From positions 1 through 64,000 of the forward strand of contig JBMNGP010000014.1 of the NCBI GenBank assembly GCA_050949905.1: a stretch of DNA of 64,000 nt. The letters are read 5' to 3'. The notes beneath the pieces are model-generated. The model saw nothing but the letters and a program-made list of their open reading frames with translations. It had not been told where the DNA came from and did no database searches. The translations under genes were made by a program, and so were the position numbers. The DNA comes from DUML01 sp050949905. Lineage in GTDB: Bacteria; Bacillota; Desulfitobacteriia; Desulfitobacteriales; Syntrophobotulaceae. Shown piece by piece: positions 53,894 through 61,858 of this stretch (position 1 is the first letter of the stretch; each line of letters begins with the position of its first letter).

Positions 53894-54826
53894 TTATTTA
53901 AGTAAATGAGTATTTTGACTCATGAAAGTATGAACTTCCTGAATGCTTTCCAGGTATAGTCCGTAGCCCATAAAGCAAGCAGCTGCAAATTTTAGATCTG
54001 CATATTGGCAAAAATTCTGATAAACACTGGAATTGATTACTTGGTCCAACTCCCGATATAACGCAGTCTTAGCAGGATCGTGATTTGCCAAAATAAAGAT
54101 ATATTCCGGTTTGCGATCACTAAAAGATTCAATCTCCTTAATACCCTGCAACAGGCCTAATTGAACTTTTTGCTTGAACACTTTGACCATTTCTTCCTTT
54201 ATGGATGCAAGGTTTTGGGGATTAGATAGAAACTTAAGCATCCCTTTGATGTGGTCTTTTAGCCCAGATGGGCCAGTAAGGGCTTTGTCCATATATTTCA
54301 TTTCAATAAATGCCAGGTCCAAATTATTGGTTCTTTTCCGGGCCGGAGCAGTGGAAGGCCATTTTACTGCGACCATGTCGAATCTGCCATTGGGATTGGC
54401 ATATTCTATGTCACAGATGTAGTAATCCGTGTCATTGGCTGTGCTGCCGTAATTGTTCTCAAGGACCACCACTTGTTGATATTCCCGTTCTTTGGAATTC
54501 CTGCCGAAGTAAAGGTCCATCTGGTCCTTGATAACGGGCAGATTTTTTAGCCACTCGCTGACTGAAGAAGCATTGTTAACTATTTGAGGTCTTTCCAGGT
54601 TTGCCTTTAATTCAGAATCTACTATGTACCCCGTGTCCATACTGAATTCATAAGTAGATGCACTCTTTTCTATGATTTTCAGTGCATTCCCGCCCCGGTA
54701 GTATATGTTGATGTAGTTCTCGCGGATTTCCAGGTCCAAAGTAGCATCTGCTTTAACCCGCTCCAAAATTTCGGTCAAAATCCCGTTTTTAAGATCGTTG
54801 AGAAAGGTCTCCAATAGTCCTCTCAT
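53894..54826 (-). CDS. PD-(D/E)XK-like nuclease-fold protein
   Basis: A 310-residue protein with an N-terminal helical/beta region and a central segment that fits a restriction-endonuclease-like active site: FDMVAVKW with Asp150, then after 25 residues AFIEMKYMDKAL with Glu175 and Lys177 (pattern D ... ExK). The C-terminus is helical with IFILANHDPAKTALYRELDQV. Not assigned to a named family. ATG 54826 has AGGAGG 7 bases upstream. Third gene of the four-gene operon; the next gene follows after a short gap. Nuclease function is an inference from this motif. Confidence 0.55.
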   Translation of the reverse strand: MRGLLETFLNDLKNGILTEILERVKADATLDLEIRENYINIYYRGGNALKIIEKSASTYEFSMDTGYIVDSELKANLERPQIVNNASSVSEWLKNLPVIKDQMDLYFGRNSKEREYQQVVVLENNYGSTANDTDYYICDIEYANPNGRFDMVAVKWPSTAPARKRTNNLDLAFIEMKYMDKALTGPSGLKDHIKGMLKFLSNPQNLASIKEEMVKVFKQKVQLGLLQGIKEIESFSDRKPEYIFILANHDPAKTALYRELDQVINSSVYQNFCQYADLKFAAACFMGYGLYLESIQEVHTFMSQNTHLLK

Positions 54827-54837
54827 CACTTTTCCTC

Positions 54838-55503
54838 CTAATACCTTCTTATTTCAAATGTTTGATATTCAAATAGATAAAGCAGGGTTAGATCCTCCAG
54901 CCGCCTCGCGGCTTCTTCGTCCCACTCTTTGCTGTCCCACGGGGTGTATGTGACGGGAACCAAACGTTGCGCCTTATACTTGGTTTTGAGTAATTCTCTA
55001 ATTTCGTTAAGGGAGTCAAACTCTTCCGGTCCTGACCACTTATTTTCGTCAATTCTTATGCTAAATCTTTTTAGCCTCCTGGTCCGACGTTCACCATTAA
55101 CGGACCATACCCTGGATATCTCTCTAAACTCTAATAGAGAGTTCAGACTTTCGAGAACTCGAATTCCCCGGGCTGTTTGATAAGTTACCAAAGTGTAATT
55201 CTTATCCTCATCTTCGGTTAAATGTTCTGAATCTATTTTTGTATAGTAAAAACGCTGCTGCAGCGGTTTTTTCAGCGGTTCTTTAGCCCATTCAGGAATA
55301 ACAGCATTTTCCCAAAACCATTCACCAATGGAAAACAACTGTTTGATTTGCTCCAGATCCATATTGAAACAATACAGCAGAGTCACATTTGGGCTAGATA
55401 AATATTCAACCGCCACTTGATGCAACAAGCCTTCATAATTGTCATTTGCACTCTCGGCTATATTTTTTCTGGCGTCGCCACAGAACTCGATGGCATATAA
55501 CAT
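54838..55503 (-). CDS. uncharacterised protein of the island operon
   Basis: A 221-residue soluble protein, mixed alpha/beta, with stretches such as LLYCFNMDLEQIKQLFSIGEWFWEN and DLTLLYLFEYQTFEIRRY. I do not recognise a domain. AAGGGG-type site precedes ATG 55503, which is only 11 bases from the end of the winged-helix gene, and its stop is 8 bases before the next start, so it is firmly in the operon. It could be a structural or sensing subunit; nothing more can be said. Confidence 0.5.
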   Translation of the reverse strand: MLYAIEFCGDARKNIAESANDNYEGLLHQVAVEYLSSPNVTLLYCFNMDLEQIKQLFSIGEWFWENAVIPEWAKEPLKKPLQQRFYYTKIDSEHLTEDEDKNYTLVTYQTARGIRVLESLNSLLEFREISRVWSVNGERRTRRLKRFSIRIDENKWSGPEEFDSLNEIRELLKTKYKAQRLVPVTYTPWDSKEWDEEAARRLEDLTLLYLFEYQTFEIRRY

Positions 55504-55514
55504 CTAAACACCCC

Positions 55515-56261
55515 TTACTTCTCTATTAGGCCATCTTTGAGAACATAAGCCTTTATCTTACGGTCAAATGCAATTCTTCCGCCCTCGATATCATTAATTA
55601 GTGCAAGGTCTTTGTAAAACATTCGCTGGGAAACTACCTCGGGGTAACTGAGCTTATCAGCCATTTGCTTTGTTAATCGGCCCTCGTCGAGCAGGCATTT
55701 GTACATACGCAAGACCCTAGTTATTCTAATAGAGCTTTCTCCCGCGGTACCTTTTCCCTCATTATTCTTTAGTTCAGAGAGTATGGTAAGGCGAAGTTTT
55801 TCTCTATCTGTAAAAAACTCCTTGTCTAAATGTAAGCCTGGAATCCTTTCGTTAATATGAGGTTGGCAATTGTATAGGTAGACAAGCGGCGAAGAACTAT
55901 CTTGGTATCCATTGTTAATTAAATCCTCTGGCAGCGGTTCAGCGCACTCTCTCCAGAATCCAATTAAGCCTTCAAGGTCTTTGGTGGAAATATATTCACC
56001 ATTGATAAAAGCCATAAAATAGGGAATGGCATAAATATCTGTAACCTCATCTGTCTCATAGATCCTTATCTTCTTATCATTACTGAAAACCTTATCAAAT
56101 GTCTTTAAGGTTTTAATCGTTTCATCCAATATATCCATTTGTAAGTCATTTAGTCCGAATGCCAAAATAGTGGAAGAATGCGAATAACCATTTTCGAAAA
56201 AATCTCTCGAATCTTCTACTTCACTATATATATCTGCCGCCTCCTCTCTTACTTTAATCAA
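55515..56261 (-). CDS. winged-helix-like protein of the island operon
   Basis: A 248-residue protein. The last ~80 residues look like a winged helix of the WYL/DeoR kind: RLTKQMADKLSYPEVVSQRMFYKDLALINDIEGGRIAFDR, where the turn and the Y-x-D-L-x-x-I pattern resemble ERTVYRDL of WYL-regulator HTHs. The first 170 residues are not recognised. The TTG at 56261 has no ribosome site; a good GAGGAGG lies inside the frame, 8 bases before an ATA (56231). First gene of the leftward operon, so a regulator or DNA-binding subunit is plausible, by inference. Confidence 0.45.
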   Translation of the reverse strand: MIKVREEAADIYSEVEDSRDFFENGYSHSSTILAFGLNDLQMDILDETIKTLKTFDKVFSNDKKIRIYETDEVTDIYAIPYFMAFINGEYISTKDLEGLIGFWRECAEPLPEDLINNGYQDSSSPLVYLYNCQPHINERIPGLHLDKEFFTDREKLRLTILSELKNNEGKGTAGESSIRITRVLRMYKCLLDEGRLTKQMADKLSYPEVVSQRMFYKDLALINDIEGGRIAFDRKIKAYVLKDGLIEK

Positions 56262-57421
56262 ATATTAACATTTCAAGATGAACAGGGGCTTACACTACGT
56301 AGAATATAAAACCATTTTTGCTTGAACATTCAGATACTTTTGTTCATAGTTAATTTTCTACTTAATAACCGATACTCCTTCCATAACAAGCAAAGAGAGC
56401 GACTATGTGATCCCTGTGTAAAGTACACTTATGAAGGCCGCGTTAGAAGAAGACATATAATTACCCATTAACTGAAAAATTCGCAGCAAGGCGTTATAAT
56501 AGGAATTGGAGGCTATTTACGGTTCTTAAGTCTAATCAAGCCTGATAACGAACTATCAATGAAAATCTGTTATAAATTGAGCTATAACAGCAACGGTTAT
56601 ATTCCCAGTGCGTTTTTGCCCGAATTCAAAACATAACAGTTAGGATATTTGTCTAATTATCTGTTACTGATGTACTGGAATAAAAACAACCCCCAAAATG
56701 ATTAGTTTTGGCGGTTTGTTTTATTGAAAATAGTTTGTCATTTCTATGGAAATGACATTTTCCCTTTTTTGCACTTTTTTACTAAAGAAATTACTTTACA
56801 CTAATGGGGCTTATCCTTAGATTTCAGGAAAACTACAAAAAGTATACCTTCGACTGTTAAACTCCATTAGTTGTACAAAATCCATCTACTGCTGACTTCT
56901 ACAAAAAAGCACTACTGTTATTGAGAATGATGGCTTTACCACAGCGAAAATTGAAGCCTTAATGTCATATCGTGACAGTAAGGCTTTTTGTTTTTTGGAA
57001 TATTTTTGCTTTCTAGGAGGAAATCGAGGAGTAATGCGGAAAGTAAAGTATGATGTCGAAGATGACTACCAACATTTGCTAATAATAGGCACAGCTAAAA
57101 TATTTTTAGGCAATATATGTGCCAAGATGCCAAAATATTGTCGATATAGAGATTGTTGGTGTGTTCAATTACGGTTCAATTTATTCTGAGGATTAAGAGG
57201 TCCAACGGAAGTGACTCAGTACTTCCTGTTTGCATAAACGCATTATATAATATTACTTCCATAGATAGCATTTGAACCAAAGGATGGAATTTGTCTTTAA
57301 TAGGAGGTTTATATTTACTTGATGTTTTTGATGGATTTGTGAAGATGAAAATAGTTTTTTAGAAACTTGGAATACATTGATTTTATTATTTACAAACGGT
57401 AAGTAATGGAGGATGTTTAAC
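56262..57421. other. 1.16-kb intergenic region between divergent island operons
   Basis: AT-rich. It holds a decayed copy of the island left-end sequence at about 56,680-56,775 (terminator-like ACAACCCCCAAAA/TTTTGGCGGTTTGT), a strong terminator at 56,954-56,990, and no convincing gene. The many stop codons argue against coding. Confidence 0.5.
56954..56990 (+). terminator. intrinsic terminator in the island gap
   Basis: AAGCCTTA (56954-56961) pairs with TAAGGCTT (56979-56986), extended by TGTCA/TGACA, then TTTTG. On the plus strand; the gene it once ended is not visible, which suggests loss of DNA here. Confidence 0.65.
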
Positions 57422-58774
57422 TTGGGAAGCAACATCATAAAGGTTAGAGATGACCATATTCCTTTAACATTTACTAAGAGCGAGTCAACCAATAGTGAGG
57501 TAACTTTTGCTTTGACAGATGGGCAAACTGTTAATTGGTGTTCTGACAACACATTTAGCATCACTGATCTTAGAGGGCGTATTGAGCCTTGGCTGACCTC
57601 ACTGTTTCAGTCTGAACACCTTTCGTTGCTGGTAGGCAGTGGTCTAACAACTGCAATTCAGTTTGAAGCGACAGGAAAATCTGACAATGGAATGGGAAAT
57701 CCAACCCCACGAACAGCTTACGCAGAAAAGATAACTACTGCCGTCAATAAAAGCGTAGAGAAGAATAACAGGGGCGACGCCAATATCGAAGACTATATTC
57801 GAATAATGAATGATTTGCTTCGCGGGCTTGAAATTCTTAAAGTAGATGAAGAATATTCCGCACTCAAAATAGAACTAGACGGTATTTTAGCCGATTTTGC
57901 TTTGAATATTACTCAAATAGAAAATCAAATTGCAGTTGCTGAAGACAAAAAACGGACAAACGCATTCAATAAACTGGTGTTATTTCTTATGAGTTTTGCA
58001 AGCCGTACCGGTACTCGTGATCGACTGAATATTTTTACTACAAATTATGATAGGCTGATTGAAGTCGGAGCTGAACTAGCAGGATTACATCTTCTGGATA
58101 GATTTGTCGGAACTCTCTCGCCTATATTCCGTTCTTCCCGACTAGATTTAGATATGCACTATAACCCGCCCGGTATTCGCGGCGAACCGCGATATTTAGA
58201 AGGTGTAACAAGATTTACAAAATTACATGGTTCCGTTGACTGGGTTGATTCCAAAGGTGATATACGTAAAATCGGATTGCCATTCGGAGCTACAGATATA
58301 AAACCATATCTTTCTGCTCCAGGGTTGTCTGTAGACTCAACAAATATCATGATTTACCCCAACGCTTCAAAAGATCGGGAAACAGCAGAATATCCTTATG
58401 TGGAACTTTTCCGTGATTTAGCGGCAGCACTTTGCCGTCCTAATAGTACTCTCATCACTTATGGTTACAGCTTTGGTGATGAGCATATTAACAGAATAAT
58501 CCGAGACATGCTTACAATACCATCTACTCATCTTGTAGTAATAGCTTTTGACGATAAAACCGATAGGATTATGAAGAACTATATGGAAATGGGACGTACT
58601 ACGCAAATCAGCTTGCTCATTGGCCCTGATGTTGCAGGTATTGATCCGTTGACGAGTTATTTTCTGCCTAAACCCTCGATTGATAGAAATACAATTCGCA
58701 TGGCAGAACTACTTAAAAAGCGCTATGAACAGCCTCAGATACCGCACGAGGAAGTAGGGGGTGCTAAGTCATAA
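57422..58774 (+). CDS. SIR2-family protein (SIR2-HerA type)
   Basis: A 450-residue protein with a SIR2-like NAD-binding fold: SLLVGSGLT with the GSG at 72-74, FTTNYDRLIE (about 205-214), KLHGSVDW (267-274) and GYSFGDEHINRII (348-360). In known SIR2-HerA anti-phage systems such a protein degrades NAD once its HerA partner senses infection. TTG 57422 is the likely start, 9 bases after GGAGG; ATG 57413 abuts that site. Its stop overlaps the ATG of a HerA-like fragment by one base. An internal low-complexity segment (residues 110-180) is helical. Confidence 0.8.
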   Translation: MGSNIIKVRDDHIPLTFTKSESTNSEVTFALTDGQTVNWCSDNTFSITDLRGRIEPWLTSLFQSEHLSLLVGSGLTTAIQFEATGKSDNGMGNPTPRTAYAEKITTAVNKSVEKNNRGDANIEDYIRIMNDLLRGLEILKVDEEYSALKIELDGILADFALNITQIENQIAVAEDKKRTNAFNKLVLFLMSFASRTGTRDRLNIFTTNYDRLIEVGAELAGLHLLDRFVGTLSPIFRSSRLDLDMHYNPPGIRGEPRYLEGVTRFTKLHGSVDWVDSKGDIRKIGLPFGATDIKPYLSAPGLSVDSTNIMIYPNASKDRETAEYPYVELFRDLAAALCRPNSTLITYGYSFGDEHINRIIRDMLTIPSTHLVVIAFDDKTDRIMKNYMEMGRTTQISLLIGPDVAGIDPLTSYFLPKPSIDRNTIRMAELLKKRYEQPQIPHEEVGGAKS

Positions 58775-59052
58775 TGCTTACACCTCTTGCAAGTGCCGAT
58801 TCTCTTAGAATTGGTAGCGTTGACTTTGTATCCCCCGATGAAATAAAGGTGCTGCTCGATATTGAGGCACCTAACGACGTTGCGTTAAATACAGGCGTTC
58901 CGCGACCGTTTCCACGTATAAACAGCTATGCCCTTATTCCCAGTGATAATGGGTTTCTTGTTGCCCAAATAGGCAGCGCTAGCACAATTATAACTAAGGA
59001 AGCTAAGCTCGACTTCGGAAAATGGGGAGGAACGATATGCAAATCGCATTAA
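58774..59052 (+). pseudogene. truncated HerA-type ATPase, N-terminal barrel only
   Basis: The 92-residue product begins like the HAS-barrel of HerA/DUF87 helicase-like ATPases: LRIGSVDFVSPDEIKVLLD, then DVALNTGVPRPFPRINSYAL and LIPSDNGFLVAQI. Normally about 500 more residues follow with the ATPase core; here the similarity stops at about 58,980 and the frame ends after a few unrelated residues. The next gene begins inside its 3' end. This looks like a deletion or replacement that cut HerA away from its SIR2 partner, so the system is probably not functional as SIR2-HerA. Confidence 0.7.
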
Positions 59053-60143
59053 CAAAAAAACTCGGGGAGGCTATGGGAATCAAGCCCTCGCCCGTCCGCA
59101 AAGAAATGAATCCGCTGTTTACTTGGACAGCAAACTGGACCAAGGTCTGGGACAACCACCGAACTGAGGATATGCTTGTGTTGGTAAATAACTCCACACG
59201 GTTTACGGTTGCTATTTATCAGGTAAAACGCAAGGATATGAAGAATGTCGGTGTGGAGATGATGACTGCTGCAATTAGAAATACTATGCTTGCACTGAAT
59301 CTCAACAACGAAATCATTGATGAATATCTGCGACTTTCCGGCGATGTCGAGTTTGTTGTCAACAGCGACAGACAATTTACGGCTTGGGTAAATAAAGCCG
59401 GAACAGAGTGTGCTTATCACGTTGCGCACAATTACAACGGAATAGCGAAAATGTTTAGTGATACAATCGGTGTAGCTGTTAACCACCATCCCGTCGGATA
59501 TACAAATAGTCACGCTGGCGATTTTATTCCGTATAAAAAGATGTTCGATGCGCTCGCCGAACTTACCGGGAAGCCTGTCTACAAATATCGGGCTTTTGAG
59601 TTGCTTGTTACGCTTGACTTGGAGATTTATCAGGCGATGAGGCGGCTAATCGTTCCGGCGAACATTGAACTTCCGCAGCTGCATAAGATTTTGCAACAAG
59701 TGTTTAATTGGAAAGACTATCACCTGCACGACTGGAATGTGTTTGACAAAAAAGATCCCGAGCCTGTCGCCCGTCTTGTTATGACCGATGAGGATTTATC
59801 GTATGACGATAAAGCGATTCTTGAGGCGGGTCACAAGCTGTCAGAGTTTTTACCAAAGTACAAACATATCATCTATACCTATGATATGGGCGATAACTGG
59901 GAGCATCTGATTGAACTTGTACGCATAATTGACGAGCATAACGAGGAATCACCATACTTGCTCGAAGCGGTTGGACAAGCCCCGCCCGAAGATGTCGGCG
60001 GCGTTGGCGGGTATATTGACTTCCGTAACATAATGCAGAATCCGCAGCATGAGGATTACGAGCAAATGAAACAGTGGGCAGGATTTTGGCATTTGGAGTT
60101 ATTTGATTGGGAAAGCCGTCCACAAGTCATTTATAGATGGTGA
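59037..60143 (+). CDS. DUF6933 / plasmid pRiA4b ORF-3 family protein
   Basis: A 368-residue protein: the first ~165 residues (starting MQIALTKKLGEAMGIKP) fit DUF6933, and the second half fits the pRiA4b ORF-3 domain (YQAMRRLIVPANIELPQLHK, DYHLHDWNVF, then YTYDMGDNWEHLIELVRI and GGVGGYIDFRNIM). This domain is common on plasmids and islands but has no known function. ATG 59037 has GGGGAGG 6 bases before it. GC content is visibly higher than the SIR2 gene, so it likely came from another source. Ends 36 bases before attR. Confidence 0.75.
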   Translation: MQIALTKKLGEAMGIKPSPVRKEMNPLFTWTANWTKVWDNHRTEDMLVLVNNSTRFTVAIYQVKRKDMKNVGVEMMTAAIRNTMLALNLNNEIIDEYLRLSGDVEFVVNSDRQFTAWVNKAGTECAYHVAHNYNGIAKMFSDTIGVAVNHHPVGYTNSHAGDFIPYKKMFDALAELTGKPVYKYRAFELLVTLDLEIYQAMRRLIVPANIELPQLHKILQQVFNWKDYHLHDWNVFDKKDPEPVARLVMTDEDLSYDDKAILEAGHKLSEFLPKYKHIIYTYDMGDNWEHLIELVRIIDEHNEESPYLLEAVGQAPPEDVGGVGGYIDFRNIMQNPQHEDYEQMKQWAGFWHLELFDWESRPQVIYRW

Positions 60144-60178
60144 GTTTATATGATTTATACTACCTTGCCAACAACCAG

Positions 60179-60211
60179 AGGTCGTCGGTTCGAATCCGAC
60201 CATCCGCTCCA
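60179..60211 (+). repeat. attR: partial tRNA-Thr copy
   Basis: 32 of 33 bases match 51934-51966 (one G to C change in the acceptor stem). No upstream half of a tRNA is present, so it is only the duplicated 3' end that marks the right edge of the 8.2-kb island. Confidence 0.85.
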
Positions 60212-60255
60212 GTGCTCATAATGGTTTTAAGGTAAATCAATTAGTGTTAAAATTT

Positions 60256-60790
60256 TCATATAGATTTTAGCTCTTCATTTTTTTCTTTTAGTTTGGTCCA
60301 AGCTTTTGTTATTGCTAACATATCCTCTTCTTTAAAGGAATCAGGGTACTTTTCTAAAAATAAATCTAACATAAGTGGAGTTTCTTTGAGATACTTTTCG
60401 GCAATTACTAAAGATTCCTCGGTAAAACCTCCAGAGGATGTAATCCAGTTTATTAAGTCTTCCGTATTGGCAATCCGGTCAGCAAATTTAATTAAGGCAG
60501 CATCTTGATCATAATAATGCCTTCAATATAAGAAGTACCATCGGGATTGTTAATATTTCTGGAAAGTAATTTAATTAACTCAATTTCCCTTTGATCTACG
60601 TTAATCTTTTTAAGAAGCTCATCCGGAGAAATATTGAAATCTTCAACAACATCATATAATAGAGAAGCTTTGTAAATGTTAAGGCTTCTTCCAACTCCTT
60701 CAATATCGCTAATATTACAATTCTTTTGAACATCTAATAGATGAGAGAATGCCAGTTTATTTACGAAATAAATTGCAAAAGGAAGCGGGC
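60256..60790 (-). pseudogene. HD-domain (guanosine-polyphosphate pyrophosphohydrolase-like) remnant
   Basis: On the minus strand one frame reads AFSHLLDVQKN..., SLLYDVVEDFNISPDELL, ending at a stop near 60,516, and the next frame continues YYDQDAALIKFADRIANTEDL to a stop at 60256. Those are the HD and ADR motifs of RelA/SpoT-like phosphohydrolase domains (HDVVED, KxADRxxNxE). The two halves need one base to be joined, and no start or N-terminal HD motif is seen, so it is a broken gene just outside attR. Confidence 0.55.
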
Positions 60791-60895
60791 AAAATAATAG
60801 AGATTCATGATGAAGAGATAATTTTCAGAAATCTGGAAGCCAAAGACAAAATAATCCCAATAATAGACATCGTTGAAATATCAAAAAAGGAATGA
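60741..60895 (+). pseudogene. short frame with a -1 shift before a terminator
   Basis: From ATG 60741 MRECQFIYEINCK, then after a lost base in AAAA (about 60,780) KEAGKIIEIHDEEIIFRNLE and IPIIDIVEISKKE to a stop at 60893. It is followed by a clear terminator, which supports a real small gene, but it overlaps the HD remnant on the other strand. Low confidence. Confidence 0.3.
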
Positions 60896-60921
60896 GAAAT
60901 CATTCCTTTCGGACTGTAGAC

Positions 60922-60962
60922 AAAACCGGTTTCAAGTTACAAGGCTTGAAGCCGGTTTTTTG
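60922..60962. terminator. bidirectional terminator
   Basis: AAACCGG.TTCAAG (60923-60936) pairs with CTTGAA.CCGGTTT (60945-60958), then T-run; A-run on the other side. Confidence 0.75.
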
Positions 60963-61063
60963 ATTTGGGAAAGTAACTTTCCCGGGGAAATTTGCCTCTT
61001 AGCCTCCTTAGAGCAATGTATTCTACAATATAGAAAAAGAAAAGAACAAAGGAGGTCATTAAC

Positions 61064-61741
61064 ATGAAAAAGAGATTATTAGCCATTTCAGATATCCATG
61101 GCTGCTGCAGCGAATTTATAGCCCTGTTAAAAAGAGCAGCATATAATCCCTTGCTTGATCAGTTAATCCTACTGGGAGATTATGTGGACAGGGGACCTGA
61201 TTCGTTTCAAGTTGTCGAACTCGTCATTCAGCTTGTAAATGAAGGGGCTATTGCTTTAAGGGGAAATCACGATGATTATTTTGTCAAAATGGTGAAAGAA
61301 AATAACAGGTTCAGTTACAACATAATTGGCTGGAGACAAACAGAGAGCAGTTATGCACATGTTGATAGCAGTTTGCTCAATAAACACATCCGATTTATGG
61401 ATAGTCTTCCCTGCAGTTGGACAACTGAAGACTATTTCTTCTCCCATGCAGGTATTAACCCTAACAGAGCTTTAGAAGATCAGGATCCGGAAGATTTACT
61501 GTGGATCAGGGAGCCCTGGCTGTATTCTTTTTATAGCCCTACTGACAAAACAGTAGTATTCGGACATTCTATTACAGACTGTTATTTTCCACAACATGGT
61601 ATTTATAGAGATTTGATGAAAATAGCCATAAATACCGGCGGTGGGTGCGGAGGATATTTAAGTTTAGTTGATCTTGATAACGAAGTTGTGTACACAAGTC
61701 ATTATTCCCAGGCAAAACCGCTAACAAAAATTTCTGCCTGA
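61064..61741 (+). CDS. PrpE/ApaH-like metallophosphoesterase
   Basis: Serine/threonine-protein-phosphatase-type phosphoesterase, 225 residues, with the signature blocks ISDIHGCCSEF, LLGDYVDRGPDS, LRGNHDDYF and the terminal histidine motifs HAGINPNR and FGHS. In this family substrates include Ap4A and phosphoproteins (PrpE acts in spore germination); which applies here is not known. AAAGGAGG is 10 bases before ATG 61064. It is followed by the vWA gene, 117 bases on. Confidence 0.85.
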   Translation: MKKRLLAISDIHGCCSEFIALLKRAAYNPLLDQLILLGDYVDRGPDSFQVVELVIQLVNEGAIALRGNHDDYFVKMVKENNRFSYNIIGWRQTESSYAHVDSSLLNKHIRFMDSLPCSWTTEDYFFSHAGINPNRALEDQDPEDLLWIREPWLYSFYSPTDKTVVFGHSITDCYFPQHGIYRDLMKIAINTGGGCGGYLSLVDLDNEVVYTSHYSQAKPLTKISA

Positions 61742-61858
61742 CAAATTAATTTAGGAGGATAACAAAATGAAAATTTAACTGTCACTTTCCTGTCATCAAC
61801 CTTATATACAATTAACTTAAGAGCGAAAACTGTTAATTATAACGGAGGTGTTTCTATT

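Noticed and set aside
56962..57189. 75-residue plus-strand frame in the island gap
   Set aside because: A strong terminator lies across its start and its composition is not protein-like; no ribosome site.
51967..60178. Integrase or transposase in the island
   Set aside because: No tyrosine- or serine-recombinase or DDE motifs were seen in any frame of reasonable length.
60179..60211. Second tRNA gene
   Set aside because: Only the T-arm and 3' acceptor end are there; no D-arm or anticodon stem upstream, so it is an att copy.
60873..61067. 64-residue plus-strand frame
   Set aside because: Covers a terminator and has no ribosome site; it overlaps the real phosphoesterase start.
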